A stretch of DNA of 64,000 bases from Scatosoma sp900555925 (GCA_959603585.1 CAUGYD010000002.1:186001-250000), one strand, 5' to 3'. Numbered from the stretch's first letter, positions 26,184 to 35,846 are shown. A program made the numbers and translations. Notes: generated by a model from the letters alone, not told the origin.

Positions 26184-27062
26184 TTAACCTTTCAAAGAGC
26201 CGACAAACACGCCCTTTGTAAAATACTTTGACAAAAACGGATAGACGAACAAAATCGGAAGCATGGCAATGACGATAGCCGCATAACTTACCGTCTTGGA
26301 GGTAACCCGTTCGAGAATTTCCCCGCCCACATCTGGCGTATATCCCGCCTTATTGATGACGCCCATCAGGTAATATTGCAACATAATTACATCCGGACCG
26401 CCGCGGGTGTATATCATGGTTCCGTAATAAGCGTTCCAGTTTCCTACCGCCAGCCACAATAAAACGGTGGCATGCACCGCCTTTGAAAGCGGAAAATAGA
26501 TTTGGAGCCATATTCTCAATTCTCCCGCTCCGTCAATGACAGCCGAATCGTGCATTTCTTCGGATACCGAAGCGTACCCGCCGGTAATGATAATCATATT
26601 GTATACGGAATATAATGAGGGGATAAAATAAACCAGAAAATTATCATACAAACCGAGGAAATTAATTAATGCGAAATAAGGAATGAGTCCGCCCCCGAAA
26701 AACATCGTGATGAGATTGAAAATTTGAAAAAATCCGCGAAATTTCAATTCTTTTCGGCTCATCGCGTAAGCGACTAAGGAAGTAAACGACAGAGAGAACA
26801 AGGAACCAAAAAGTGTCCGAATCATTGTATTTCGATAAGCGATCCATAAAAGATTATCGGATACAATTACCTGATAATTGGCGAATGTCCAAACGCGTGG
26901 CAGTAGCCATACACCGCCGTTCATGTAATCTTGCCCGTCCGAAAAGGAACCTCCGAGCACAAAGACAAACGGATAAATCATGACGACCACGCATAACAGC
27001 AAAAAGGCATAATTAATATAATCGAATACCGTAAGGCGGTGTAATTTTTTTCTTCCGTTCAT
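26184..27062 (-). CDS. ABC transporter permease, YtcP-like
   Basis: 292 residues, six membrane helices. The EAA loop reads EMHDSAVIDGAGELRIWLQIYFP, with the usual AA replaced by SA but the DGAG core kept. C terminus YFTKGVFVGSLKG is the YtcP type. It overlaps the LplB-like gene by four bases. Confidence 0.92.
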   Translation of the reverse strand: MNGRKKLHRLTVFDYINYAFLLLCVVVMIYPFVFVLGGSFSDGQDYMNGGVWLLPRVWTFANYQVIVSDNLLWIAYRNTMIRTLFGSLFSLSFTSLVAYAMSRKELKFRGFFQIFNLITMFFGGGLIPYFALINFLGLYDNFLVYFIPSLYSVYNMIIITGGYASVSEEMHDSAVIDGAGELRIWLQIYFPLSKAVHATVLLWLAVGNWNAYYGTMIYTRGGPDVIMLQYYLMGVINKAGYTPDVGGEILERVTSKTVSYAAIVIAMLPILFVYPFLSKYFTKGVFVGSLKG

Positions 27063-28033
27063 CCGAATAACCCCCTTCCCGCCACTTTTTTGGAGATTGC
27101 ATTCGCCGTAAGCATCAGAACAATTCCCGAACAGGATTCAAATAATCCCATCGCCGTGGTATAGGAATACTTTCGCTCTATCATGCCCATCTGATAGATA
27201 TATGTAGCCAAAACTTCACTACGGGAGATATTTGCGGGATTTTGCAAAATATAGAATTGCTCGAAACTATTTGAAAGCAGATTGGAAATATTCAACAACA
27301 AAAATACGGTAATTGTCGGAGCGATAGACGGCAAAGTGATATTCCATGCACAGTGAAATCGATTTGCTCCGTCGAGTTGAGCAGCCTCATACATTTCCGG
27401 ACTAATACTTGTAATGGCAGCTAAGTAGATAACGGACCCCCAGCCCACGCTTTTAATCATAGAGACGATAATCATGAGTCCCCAAAAATAATCTGCGGTC
27501 AAAAGATTGATCGGATTATCGCGGGAGCCGATACCCAACGCATATAAAAGCGGATTAATTATCCCCGTAGTCATATCTGTCAAAGCGATAACAATCCCCC
27601 CGAAGACAACCCAAGAAATAAAATGCGGAAAAATGGAAAGTGTCTGTATCGTCTTTTTGTATTTCCGATGAGAAATTTCATTTAAGAGTAATGCAAAAAT
27701 AATTGGCGCGGGGAAATTGATAAGTAGCATCAACAAATTCAGTCCCAACGTATTCAAGACGACGTCCCAAAATTTTTGATCCTGAAAAAATTCTAAAAAA
27801 TTGTTAAATCCGACAAATGAGCCGTATTGGATTACCTCGAAAATGTTAAAATACTGCGAATCGTCCTTAAAGGCGATAAGAATACCCGCCATGGGAATAT
27901 ATGCGAACACAAAGAGAAACACTGCACCCGCACAAGCGATAAAAAAGAGTGTAAAATCGCGAGAAGTCCATTTTTTTCGTACTTTTTTATGCCCAAGCGG
28001 ATATTCAGACGAAAATTTTTTTAGTTTTGTCAT
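27059..28033 (-). CDS. ABC transporter permease, LplB-like
   Basis: 324 residues, normal length for the family. Basic N terminus (residues 1-25), six membrane helices, and EAA loop EMYEAAQLDGANRFHCAWNITLP. It is the first gene of the 11-gene operon, with GGAGGG eleven bases before the ATG and the promoter at 28060-28088. Confidence 0.92.
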   Translation of the reverse strand: MTKLKKFSSEYPLGHKKVRKKWTSRDFTLFFIACAGAVFLFVFAYIPMAGILIAFKDDSQYFNIFEVIQYGSFVGFNNFLEFFQDQKFWDVVLNTLGLNLLMLLINFPAPIIFALLLNEISHRKYKKTIQTLSIFPHFISWVVFGGIVIALTDMTTGIINPLLYALGIGSRDNPINLLTADYFWGLMIIVSMIKSVGWGSVIYLAAITSISPEMYEAAQLDGANRFHCAWNITLPSIAPTITVFLLLNISNLLSNSFEQFYILQNPANISRSEVLATYIYQMGMIERKYSYTTAMGLFESCSGIVLMLTANAISKKVAGRGLFG

Positions 28034-28059
28034 AAAATTTTCTTCCCTCCTCGCGTATT

Positions 28060-28088
28060 AGTATAACGGAAAACATTAGTAAATTCAA
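28060..28088 (-). promoter_or_regulatory. Sigma-A promoter of the 11-gene operon
   Basis: On the minus strand TTGAAT (28088-28083), 17 bases, TATACT (28065-28060). The start of transcription would be near 28053, a 20-base leader before the first gene. Confidence 0.7.
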
Positions 28089-28138
28089 TGGCGAAAAGCC
28101 TTATAAAAATGTGATTTTCGACGATTCTATTTTTTCTA

Positions 28139-28167
28139 TTGCTTTTTTTTAAGCAATGTTTTATAAT
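28139..28167 (+). promoter_or_regulatory. Sigma-A promoter of the divergent AraC gene
   Basis: TTGCTT (28139-28144), 17 bases, TATAAT (28162-28167). Transcription would start close to 28174, directly at the ribosome site AGAGGTG (28174-28180), so the leader is very short. Confidence 0.7.
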
Positions 28168-28185
28168 AAATACAGAGGTGTAATG

Positions 28186-28989
28186 ATGAAATTGAGATTC
28201 ATACATATAAATACTTATAATCGCCCCCTAACGGTAAACCCGCACGTGCATAACGTCTATGAGTTCGTCTATTATATAAACGCACAGGGATATTCCATGT
28301 ATGGAAAAAGTTCCGCCTATATAGAAAGCGGTCAATTTTTGGCCTATACCGATAATGTACGTAACGGGGACGTATTTTATTTTGGTAATAATAGCTATAT
28401 CCTCTATCCGCCGGGAACGGTTCATGATGAACACCATCAGATTCCGGCAAAATTAGTCGCCGTCGGATTTGATGCAGAAGATTTTCCTATGGATCCCGCC
28501 CCTAAACAATTCAAAGATTTCAACCTATCCGTTTTTCGGTTAATAGAAAAAATCGCGGACGAATACCGCGACAAGAACTATCTTTATAATAAAGTAATAG
28601 AGGCTACTCTGACTGAATTTTTTGTCACGAGCTACCGAAGCCGCGGGTATAATCCTTTGGCGTCCGGTTTCGATCCAATCGAATATGCATATATCTATAT
28701 AAACGAATATTTTTCCACGGAAATCGACCTCGAAAAACTTGCAAATTCGACCGGGTATAGCAATTCCCGCTTTCGAGAATTATTCAAGTCGAAAACGGGA
28801 ATATCGCCCAAACACTATATTTTGAATAAACGAATAGAATATGCTGAAAAGCTATTGACGGCAACAAAACTACCGATCAAGGAAATCGCTTTTTTATGCG
28901 GCTTTACCGACTACCCGCAATTCAATAAGTTTTTTAAGGCACGTAAAGGTATAAATCCAAAAAATTACAGACATGATATAGAGAAATAA
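28186..28989 (+). CDS. AraC-family transcriptional regulator of the 11-gene operon
   Basis: 267 residues from the second of two adjacent ATGs (28183, 28186), chosen for a five-base gap after GAGGTG; 28156 would lie upstream of the inferred -10. The N-terminal cupin sensor has NPHVHNVYEFVYYINAQG and YPPGTVHDEHHQ. The C-terminal two helix-turn-helix motifs are IDLEKLANSTGYSNSRFRELF and LPIKEIAFLCGFTDYPQFNKFFKA, followed by GINPKNYRHD. It is divergent from, and 152 bases away from, the importer operon, which is the arrangement expected for its activator. Confidence 0.9.
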   Translation: MKLRFIHINTYNRPLTVNPHVHNVYEFVYYINAQGYSMYGKSSAYIESGQFLAYTDNVRNGDVFYFGNNSYILYPPGTVHDEHHQIPAKLVAVGFDAEDFPMDPAPKQFKDFNLSVFRLIEKIADEYRDKNYLYNKVIEATLTEFFVTSYRSRGYNPLASGFDPIEYAYIYINEYFSTEIDLEKLANSTGYSNSRFRELFKSKTGISPKHYILNKRIEYAEKLLTATKLPIKEIAFLCGFTDYPQFNKFFKARKGINPKNYRHDIEK

Positions 28990-29001
28990 ACTTATATCTT
29001 T

Positions 29002-30747
29002 TCAATCTTTATGTTCGGTAATTTTTTTAATTTTGGATATTTCAAATTTTGGCGAACGGTCGGGATACAGCAATCCGTTGACCTCCTGTTGTACGTCCGT
29101 AAGTTGCGTATAGCAAAAGCCCTGTAATTCCTTTTGTGCATAAATCCCGTCCATGAGATTTTTATATCGGCTCAAAAATTCTTCTTCCGACTTTGCTCCC
29201 GTATTGTATCCCCAATTTCCGTCCTTCGCTTCCCTTTGCATTGCGATTCCGCCAAATTCCGTCAATAACGCCGGCTGCCCTTCATATATACAGTTCTCTG
29301 CCATCAACTTACGGCGTTGAGGATATAATGTATCGTAATTCTCTCTGCGGTATTTCTCGCCGAATTCCGAGCTGTCGTAGGCGTAATCGTGAATCGCGAG
29401 TATATCTGTCGTGTCCGGCATCTCCCAACCGTCATTACTGCTTACCAATCGACTCCCGTCTACCGTTTTAGTCAAATAATACAGCGTTCTTGCAAAATTC
29501 TTCTGACTTTCGTCCACCAATATCTTTCTCACGCCCCAGCTTTCGTTTAACGGCACGTAACAAATATTACTCGTAAAGTTTTTTGCCTGTGAGAGGATTT
29601 CCTGCCATTCCTTCGTTATCGCAAATACCTCCTCGGCATTATAGTTATATCCTGAAGGCATTTCGCACCACGTTAAAAAGCCAAGTTCCTCCGCATAATA
29701 ATAGAAATACGGGTCCTCAAATTTCTGATGTTTCCTCGCCCCGTTAAAGCCCATTTCTTTGGACAACAGAATGTCCTTTTTCAACGCCTCCACAGACGGC
29801 GGCGTTAATCCGCTCTCATTCCAATATCCCTGATCCAAAATGAGCCTCTGATACAGCGGAGCATTATTCAGGCAAATATTTCCGCCTTCGTCCACTGAAA
29901 TTTTCTTCATTCCGAACCGCGTATGCGCCTCGTCAATCTTTTTTCCGTCCTTATACAACCGAAAATCCACATAAAACAAATTCGGTTGTTCGGGCGACCA
30001 ATAGAAAGATTCGTCCACAAAATCCAGCTCCATCATCCGCACGGTATATCTCGTATACTTCCCGTCGAGCGAAAACCTCTGTTTCTTGACTCTTTTTCCC
30101 TTGTATGATACCTCTATTTCCGCCTCGTCCGCAAGTCCGTACAGAGTCTTTATTTCTCCCGAAAACGAGCAGGTATCTATGTCGGGAATCAAGGAATATT
30201 TCTCGATGCAATCCTCCCCGAAAAATTCTAGCCAGACACTTTGCCAAATTCCCGTATTGGGAAGATACCAGCACCCGAAATTCTTTCCCGTCCAGCTCTG
30301 TTTCCCTCTCGGAATCGTCGGGTCGAGCGGATCACAGCACCTCACCACGATTACATTTTTCCCGTCTTTCAGGCAATCCGTCACATCGGCGGAAAAGGGC
30401 GCAAACGCTCCCGTATGCGATACGACATGTATTCCGTTCACCCATGCGTCCGCGATATAATCACAGCCGTTAAAGCACAACAGAGCGCGTTTGCCGCTCT
30501 TGGATATTTCAAAAAAGCGGCGATACCATACAACTTCATGGTTTTCTTTTTCTTCGATTCCGCTCGCCTCGTACTGATAGCTGAACGGCACTTGGATTTT
30601 TTTATCCAATGCTCTTTCGCCCTTATAATATCCTTTTTTAATACCTTCGTTGTCGTCGTCGAAGGCAAACTCCCACTCCCCGTTCAACGGAAGCCATTCC
30701 TCCCGCCGGAATTGCGGACGGGGATATTCATTTCTTTGTCTTTTCAT
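29002..30747 (-). CDS. GH2 family glycoside hydrolase, cytoplasmic
   Basis: 581 residues, no signal peptide; AAAAAGGAG precedes the ATG. N-terminal sugar-binding domain (1-185, with LNGEWEFAFDDD and GCDYIADAWVNGIHV), an Ig-like domain (185-280) and the TIM barrel (285-575). The acid/base is Glu402 in YVPLNESWG; the nucleophile is Glu497 in LLTEFGG. It lacks the large C-terminal domains of LacZ, which puts it near beta-glucuronidase/beta-mannosidase-like short GH2s. Given the hexuronate genes nearby, a beta-glucuronidase is attractive, but specificity cannot be read from sequence. It follows the GH43 lipoprotein gene after 96 bases that contain two hairpins. Confidence 0.88.
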   Translation of the reverse strand: MKRQRNEYPRPQFRREEWLPLNGEWEFAFDDDNEGIKKGYYKGERALDKKIQVPFSYQYEASGIEEKENHEVVWYRRFFEISKSGKRALLCFNGCDYIADAWVNGIHVVSHTGAFAPFSADVTDCLKDGKNVIVVRCCDPLDPTIPRGKQSWTGKNFGCWYLPNTGIWQSVWLEFFGEDCIEKYSLIPDIDTCSFSGEIKTLYGLADEAEIEVSYKGKRVKKQRFSLDGKYTRYTVRMMELDFVDESFYWSPEQPNLFYVDFRLYKDGKKIDEAHTRFGMKKISVDEGGNICLNNAPLYQRLILDQGYWNESGLTPPSVEALKKDILLSKEMGFNGARKHQKFEDPYFYYYAEELGFLTWCEMPSGYNYNAEEVFAITKEWQEILSQAKNFTSNICYVPLNESWGVRKILVDESQKNFARTLYYLTKTVDGSRLVSSNDGWEMPDTTDILAIHDYAYDSSEFGEKYRRENYDTLYPQRRKLMAENCIYEGQPALLTEFGGIAMQREAKDGNWGYNTGAKSEEEFLSRYKNLMDGIYAQKELQGFCYTQLTDVQQEVNGLLYPDRSPKFEISKIKKITEHKD

Positions 30748-30765
30748 CTCTGTCTCCTTTTTTTG

Positions 30766-30788
30766 ATAAAAGGCGGAGTTTCTCCGCC
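30766..30788 (-). terminator. Weak intergenic terminator before GH2
   Basis: GGCGGAG / CTCCGCC with a three-base loop (30772-30788), followed on the minus strand by TTTTATC. It lies between GH43 and GH2 and ends about 20 bases before the GH2 start, so it would reduce rather than block GH2 transcription. Confidence 0.6.
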
Positions 30789-30806
30789 CTTCGTCTCTTG
30801 TTTTCT

Positions 30807-30838
30807 TTTTCCCCTCCTCAACAAAGAGGAGGGGAAAA
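30807..30838 (-). terminator. Stem-loop after the GH43 lipoprotein gene
   Basis: 13-base perfect stem TTTTCCCCTCCTC / GAGGAGGGGAAAA with loop AACAAA, directly after the GH43 stop. No U-tract follows on the minus strand, so it may mainly protect the upstream mRNA from 3' decay. Confidence 0.55.
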
Positions 30839-30843
30839 CAATT

Positions 30844-33800
30844 TTACTTTTCGACAGAAGCTATATCTGTCGTCGCGGAATAATTTCTGATTGTGACTCC
30901 GGTCGTGAAAGTAAGCACTGCGGCAACGCTCGCCTTGTCGGAGCCAAAGCCGCGCACATCTGTCACAGTGAAAATGAGTTGATCGTTGACATACAGCTTG
31001 AAAGTATTTCCGTCTCGGAGCATTCCCAATTTGACATATTCTCCGTCCGTATACTTTCCTATATCTACCTGTTGTTCCTTGTTATCGTTCGTTCCCCAAG
31101 CCCATTCGCCCTTATCGTTACGGGATACATATCCCACGCGCCGGGCGTTATAATTGCTTGAACCGTCGATATAGAAAAAGAGCGTGTTATCTCCGACCCT
31201 TGCCGCGAGCCCAAATTTCGGGAAGGAATCGCCTAAATCCTTCGACACGGTAATTTCCGTCTCTACATAGAAGCTCGTGGAATTGATATCCTTAAAATAA
31301 GCGTATTGATCGCCCGTGGAGGACTGTACCGCCGAAGGCGTTTCGCCGCGGTCGTTCGTTAAATCCCAGCCGCTCGTAGTGCTGTAACTCCCCGCGGAAC
31401 CGAACGTTTCTCCGTTCATGCTGTCCGCATACTTGTGCTTCATTTCTTCGAGAACTGCCTCGTCGTCGGACACGGAATAGTTTTTAATCTTCATCGGCGT
31501 ATTGAAGGACAAAAAGCCCGCAGCAGCCTTTTGCTCATCGTTGAAAATATTGAAACTGCTGTAATAAATAACCACCTTATCGTTACAGATGAGATAAAAT
31601 TCTTTTCCCAGTCTCAGCACGCCGAGCTTTACATAATTTCCGTCCGTGTATCGGATTCCGTCCACCGCCACCGTCTGTTCGGTTGCATTCCAGTCCCAGT
31701 TAGTATTATCGAGCATTCTCTGCGCGCATCCCACAACTTGATTGGAATAGTTTACGGCGTCCACATAATAGAAAATGGTATTGCTGTTTTCCTCGTCGTC
31801 GCAACTGATTGCGATACCGAATTTAGGGAATTGGTCGTTGGAGAAAGGCTTATCCGCCGTGACGGTAAATTCTGCTTCCATATAGAAAGATGTCGAATAA
31901 ACATCTTTGAAATAAGCGTATTGGTCACTGACGCCGTTTTGTTTTATATAGGCGTCCTCCGTACCGTCGTCGTGCGAAAGGTCATAACCGTAATAGGTGG
32001 AAAGTCCCGTTCCGGGAACACTGCCGAAATTTTCGCTGTCCATGACAATATGGGACGAACCGTAAGAGGGATTGCTGTACGTATATTCTTTGAATTCGCT
32101 GATTCCCGGACAGGCGGTATCCTTTCCGAGAACGATGATTTCTCCGATGGACAGATTTTCTGCCCCCTGAGCCGATTGTACAGTAATCGTAATCGATTTC
32201 ACGGGCATTTCATAAAATTCTGCGATAGCGGCTCCGCCGGGACGCATGAATAAATTGTCGTCCTCGAAATTCCAATTCCAATCATATTCGAGATTTTCAA
32301 TGACGGCTTTTCCCGTAGAACCGTCCGCTTTCAGATATTCAAATTCCACTTTATCGATTGCGACAAACGTGTTTTCATAATCGTAAGAATTATATACCAT
32401 CAATCCGCGGACGGTACGAAAGTTATCCCATTCTAATTTTATGGTAGATACACCCGCATCGGCAGTATATTCTTCCGCTAGGTCGAGGTCCTGATACTTG
32501 ATGATTTCGTCCGTAAGCAACGCCACATCGCTGTCGGAGGAGGTTTTATCCGCCGTCACCTTTGCACTCGGCGCGATATTTTTATACCCCGAAAGGGATT
32601 CGGGCAGCGGCTGAACGGAATACGTCGGACCGTTGGTATACATGACGTCCTGTCCGGCATTATTTTTCATCCATACCACCTTATCCACCGCCAAAGCGCG
32701 GCCTCCCGCGATGCTGTTGCGGTCCTTGAAAGTATGGTAAGCAATAAAAGTTTCATCGCCGCATTGAATAAAGCTGTGATGTCCCGCACTGACGATGTGG
32801 CTCCAATTTACAGTATCCGTAGAAATCACTTTGCCGCCGTCATCGGGGGAAACCTTTTCATATACTCCGAGCGGAGAATCCGCAATTGCCTGTTTCACCT
32901 GATAATTCGAATCCTGATACCCAAAAACGCTGAACGTCATATAATATTTTCCGTCGTGGTACACCATGAACGGACCCTCGTTGACGTTGCCCTCGCTGGC
33001 CTGCTGGGTAATATCGCGGTCAATGCCGGCCTTCACATTGTTATATCCGGGATAGGTGAGCATAGTCATCGTCGTATAATCGGGCGTAAACCAATTCTTC
33101 ATTTTCATGCCGTAAATGAAGGAACCTTCGCCGTAATCGTCATAGTAGCTGAAATATAAATACCTGTCTCCGGTCGCGGGGTCGATAAAGGGACTTGCGT
33201 CGAGCGCGTGCGTTTTCGCAAATCCGGGATTTTCCTTATCCAGCTCTGCAACGACGGGATTGTTCGTCGTGACGTCATACACGGGCTTGCCGGCGGAGAG
33301 CATATTGCCGTCCGCATCTTTGCGCCCGTCGGGAGAAATAAAGGGTCCCGCGGGAGAGGTGGAATAAGCCACCGACAGGCATAAGCGGTTATTATCGTTC
33401 ATATTATAAGCATTATAGAACATATAATAGAGTTTTTCCGCCGAATCGTAAATGACCTCGGGCGCCCAATAGTTATTCACAGCCCAAGCGACCGAATAAT
33501 CGGGCAGGAAAGCGATACCCGTACATTCCCAATGCGAAAGGTCTTTCGAGCGCCAAGCCTGAATACCGTGGCAGCCGATTTCGTCGCTGGTGCCATAGGC
33601 ATAGAAATATCCGGCATCTTCCCCTTCCGTAACATAGATAACAGAAGGATCGGCAATCTGAAATTCCAAAGTATTCACATAAAAGAGACTGCTGTTGTAC
33701 CCCGTGCTGACGTTATCCATTTTACTGAGCATTTCCGTTGCATAATCGAACGTTTCCGCCGTATTTGTATCGTCGCCCGAATCCCCTTTATTATCTCCAC

Positions 33801-33870
33801 AGGCGGAAAGGATACTTCCCGTCATACTGAGCGCGAGAAATAAAGAAAGAAGTTTCAAAGATTTTCTCAT
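30844..33870 (-). CDS. Multidomain GH43 lipoprotein (beta-xylosidase/arabinofuranosidase type)
   Basis: 1008 residues, lipobox LSAC with Cys24. GH43 propeller about 60-420: catalytic-base Asp74 in QIADPSVIYV, pKa-modulating Asp224 in LDASPF, and acid Glu298 in VNEGPFMV, with WAPEVIYD between. About 435-620 is a discoidin-like (F5/8 type) galactose-binding fold. Residues ~625-825 and ~825-1005 are two copies of a concanavalin-like domain (DQYAYFKDVYSTSFYMEAEFTV and DQYAYFKDINSTSFYVETEITV) also found twice in the esterase at 37767. It is encoded after the third ABC importer. It would act at the cell surface on arabinoxylan or a similar polymer. Confidence 0.9.
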   Translation of the reverse strand: MRKSLKLLSLFLALSMTGSILSACGDNKGDSGDDTNTAETFDYATEMLSKMDNVSTGYNSSLFYVNTLEFQIADPSVIYVTEGEDAGYFYAYGTSDEIGCHGIQAWRSKDLSHWECTGIAFLPDYSVAWAVNNYWAPEVIYDSAEKLYYMFYNAYNMNDNNRLCLSVAYSTSPAGPFISPDGRKDADGNMLSAGKPVYDVTTNNPVVAELDKENPGFAKTHALDASPFIDPATGDRYLYFSYYDDYGEGSFIYGMKMKNWFTPDYTTMTMLTYPGYNNVKAGIDRDITQQASEGNVNEGPFMVYHDGKYYMTFSVFGYQDSNYQVKQAIADSPLGVYEKVSPDDGGKVISTDTVNWSHIVSAGHHSFIQCGDETFIAYHTFKDRNSIAGGRALAVDKVVWMKNNAGQDVMYTNGPTYSVQPLPESLSGYKNIAPSAKVTADKTSSDSDVALLTDEIIKYQDLDLAEEYTADAGVSTIKLEWDNFRTVRGLMVYNSYDYENTFVAIDKVEFEYLKADGSTGKAVIENLEYDWNWNFEDDNLFMRPGGAAIAEFYEMPVKSITITVQSAQGAENLSIGEIIVLGKDTACPGISEFKEYTYSNPSYGSSHIVMDSENFGSVPGTGLSTYYGYDLSHDDGTEDAYIKQNGVSDQYAYFKDVYSTSFYMEAEFTVTADKPFSNDQFPKFGIAISCDDEENSNTIFYYVDAVNYSNQVVGCAQRMLDNTNWDWNATEQTVAVDGIRYTDGNYVKLGVLRLGKEFYLICNDKVVIYYSSFNIFNDEQKAAAGFLSFNTPMKIKNYSVSDDEAVLEEMKHKYADSMNGETFGSAGSYSTTSGWDLTNDRGETPSAVQSSTGDQYAYFKDINSTSFYVETEITVSKDLGDSFPKFGLAARVGDNTLFFYIDGSSNYNARRVGYVSRNDKGEWAWGTNDNKEQQVDIGKYTDGEYVKLGMLRDGNTFKLYVNDQLIFTVTDVRGFGSDKASVAAVLTFTTGVTIRNYSATTDIASVEK

Positions 33871-33889
33871 AAAATCCTCCTTAATAGAG

Positions 33890-33943
33890 TGAGCTTGCTT
33901 AGATTAGATTGAGATTATTTAATTTAGATTGAGCTTGTTTCGA
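33890..33943. repeat. Short direct repeats between permease and GH43 genes
   Basis: TTAGATTGAG occurs at 33904-33913 and 33924-33933, exactly 20 bases apart. TGAGCTTG occurs at 33890-33897 and 33930-33937. The block fills the 75-base gap. Its function is unknown; two-turn spacing would suit a dimeric binding protein. Confidence 0.5.
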
Positions 33944-33945
33944 GT

Positions 33946-34854
33946 TTATTGCTTGATACCGCTGGCAGCGATACCTTCGATAAAGTAATCTTGTGCGATG
34001 AAATAAATGATTAACGTAGGAATCAATGCAGCCATGGTGCCCGCCATGACGACATTGGGTTCATCTCCGTAAGCGCTGGCAAAGACTTTCAGCGCTATCT
34101 GTAAATTATATAAATCGGAAGATTGCAGATAAATCAACGGTCCGAAATAATCGTTATAGCCGCCGATAAACCCCAAAAGTCCCTGAGCAAGGAGCGCCGG
34201 CACTGATAAAGGCACCATAATTTTGAAGAATATGCCGACGAACCCCACGCCGTCCAGCTTAGCAGCCTCTATAATGCTGTCGGGAATCCCCATGAAAAAT
34301 TGTCGCATGAAAAACACGCATGCCGCCGCGCCGAACATGCCGGGGATCATCAAAGGTAACGGAGTATCTACCCAGCCGATGGCGTCATAAATAGAGAACT
34401 GCGGCGCAATCATAATCGTTCCGGGAATCATCATGGTAGCCAAAAGCAGGCTGTACATAATATTTTTCGCGCGGAAGCGGAGTTTTGCGAAAGCATACGC
34501 CGAAATGGAGGAAGCAAAAAGTCCGATGATGGTCGGCGGCAGAATATAGACTAAGGTATTGAGAAAACTTTTGATGAGCGTGGGTAAAGCCGCGTCCATA
34601 TTTCCCCGATAAGTAAATACTTGCCTATAACCGTCCAAAACAAATCCCCCTTCGGGAATCCATTCAAAATTCAAAGCGGAAGCGTCCTGCCAAGTCTTGA
34701 AAGATGTAATCAGAACGACGGAGAAAGGAAAAATAATGACGATAGCATAGAAAATAAGAACCGCATATACGCACGTTTTTCCCGCAATTCTTTTCGCTTT
34801 GGATTTTTTAATTTTTAAGGACATATCGTCGCGCTTCAAAGTCGTATCAGTCAT
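33946..34854 (-). CDS. ABC transporter permease, MalG-like
   Basis: 302 residues, six membrane helices. EAA loop SIIEAAKLDGVGFVGIFFKIMVP. It overlaps the MalF-like gene by eight bases. The ribosome site at 34854 is weak (GTGGGTG), which fits translational coupling to the gene before. Confidence 0.92.
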   Translation of the reverse strand: MTDTTLKRDDMSLKIKKSKAKRIAGKTCVYAVLIFYAIVIIFPFSVVLITSFKTWQDASALNFEWIPEGGFVLDGYRQVFTYRGNMDAALPTLIKSFLNTLVYILPPTIIGLFASSISAYAFAKLRFRAKNIMYSLLLATMMIPGTIMIAPQFSIYDAIGWVDTPLPLMIPGMFGAAACVFFMRQFFMGIPDSIIEAAKLDGVGFVGIFFKIMVPLSVPALLAQGLLGFIGGYNDYFGPLIYLQSSDLYNLQIALKVFASAYGDEPNVVMAGTMAALIPTLIIYFIAQDYFIEGIAASGIKQ

Positions 34855-35812
34855 AATTCACCCACTTTTTGGATACCAGGAACTGAATCGCGGTAAGAAT
34901 CAAAATCATAAGCGCGAGAATCCAGGCAGACGCGCTCGCCGTTCCCATTTCGCCGACATACGAAAATATCCTTCGATAGAGATAGAATACAATGGTGATA
35001 CCGTCTCCGTTGGGACCGCCTTCCGAGGCGAGGACGTTCGTCGTCGCAAAGGATTGCAGCGCACCGATAACCCCCATGACGAGGAGATAAAAGCTGGTGG
35101 GAGAAATGGAGGGAAGGACAATATTCCAAAATTGTCTGAACGCCCCCGCTCCGTCGATTTTGGACGCCTCCACCATCGATTGATTGACGCCCGTCAATGC
35201 GGCGGTGAACAGAATGATTCCGAAGCCCATTCCCGACCAAACGCTCATAATGATGACTGCCAAAGTAAAGTATCTCGAATCGCCCAGCCAATCAATGGCA
35301 TTTTCGCCCGTACTTCCGAGCATCTGATTGATAATGCCGTAGTTTGTATTGAACATGTATTTCCACATGAGCGTCACCGCGACGACCGAACAGACATAAG
35401 GAATGAAGTAAATCATTCGGAAGGCCTTTTTGGCGACAATCGGTTTACTGAGGAAATAGGCAATAATTAAAGCTAAAACCAAACTAATCAGCGTGCTGGT
35501 TCCCATGAGGAAAGTATTACCCACGGCGTCCCAAAATAAGGGGTCGGTCAAAACCTCCTTAAAATTAGCCATCCCGACGAAGGTCGCACCCTCAAACCCG
35601 AAATCCTGCATCTCCATAAAGGCCATGGCGAATGCCAGTACGAGAGGCAGAAAACCGAAAATCAGAAAGCCTATCAAAGGAATGGACGCAAGTGCCGTCC
35701 CCGCAATTTCTTCTTTGTTCACCCGTCTTTTCGGCGGTCTTTTTGCGGGAAGGACGGCTTCCGCCTTCCCGCCGGAGTCTGCTGCCATATAAGTGCTATG
35801 CTCTCCGTTCAT
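34847..35812 (-). CDS. ABC transporter permease, MalF-like
   Basis: 321 residues from the ATG at 35812, with AAGGAGG eight bases upstream; the ATG at 35836 lies before that site. A hydrophilic, basic N terminus (to about 40) precedes six helices. EAA loop SMVEASKIDGAGAFRQFWNIVLP. Together with the next gene and the binding protein it forms a CUT1 importer. Confidence 0.92.
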   Translation of the reverse strand: MNGEHSTYMAADSGGKAEAVLPAKRPPKRRVNKEEIAGTALASIPLIGFLIFGFLPLVLAFAMAFMEMQDFGFEGATFVGMANFKEVLTDPLFWDAVGNTFLMGTSTLISLVLALIIAYFLSKPIVAKKAFRMIYFIPYVCSVVAVTLMWKYMFNTNYGIINQMLGSTGENAIDWLGDSRYFTLAVIIMSVWSGMGFGIILFTAALTGVNQSMVEASKIDGAGAFRQFWNIVLPSISPTSFYLLVMGVIGALQSFATTNVLASEGGPNGDGITIVFYLYRRIFSYVGEMGTASASAWILALMILILTAIQFLVSKKWVNYD

Positions 35813-35846
35813 CTCATTGTCCTCCTTTCCAATCAAAGTTTTTCGA

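Noticed and set aside
29002..30747. Assigning the GH2 as beta-glucuronidase (uidA)
   Set aside because: The catalytic Glu residues are clear, but the specificity motif cannot be told from related short GH2s by reading alone.
30766..30838. Full terminator separating GH43 and GH2
   Set aside because: Neither hairpin has a long U-tract on the minus strand; partial read-through is more likely.
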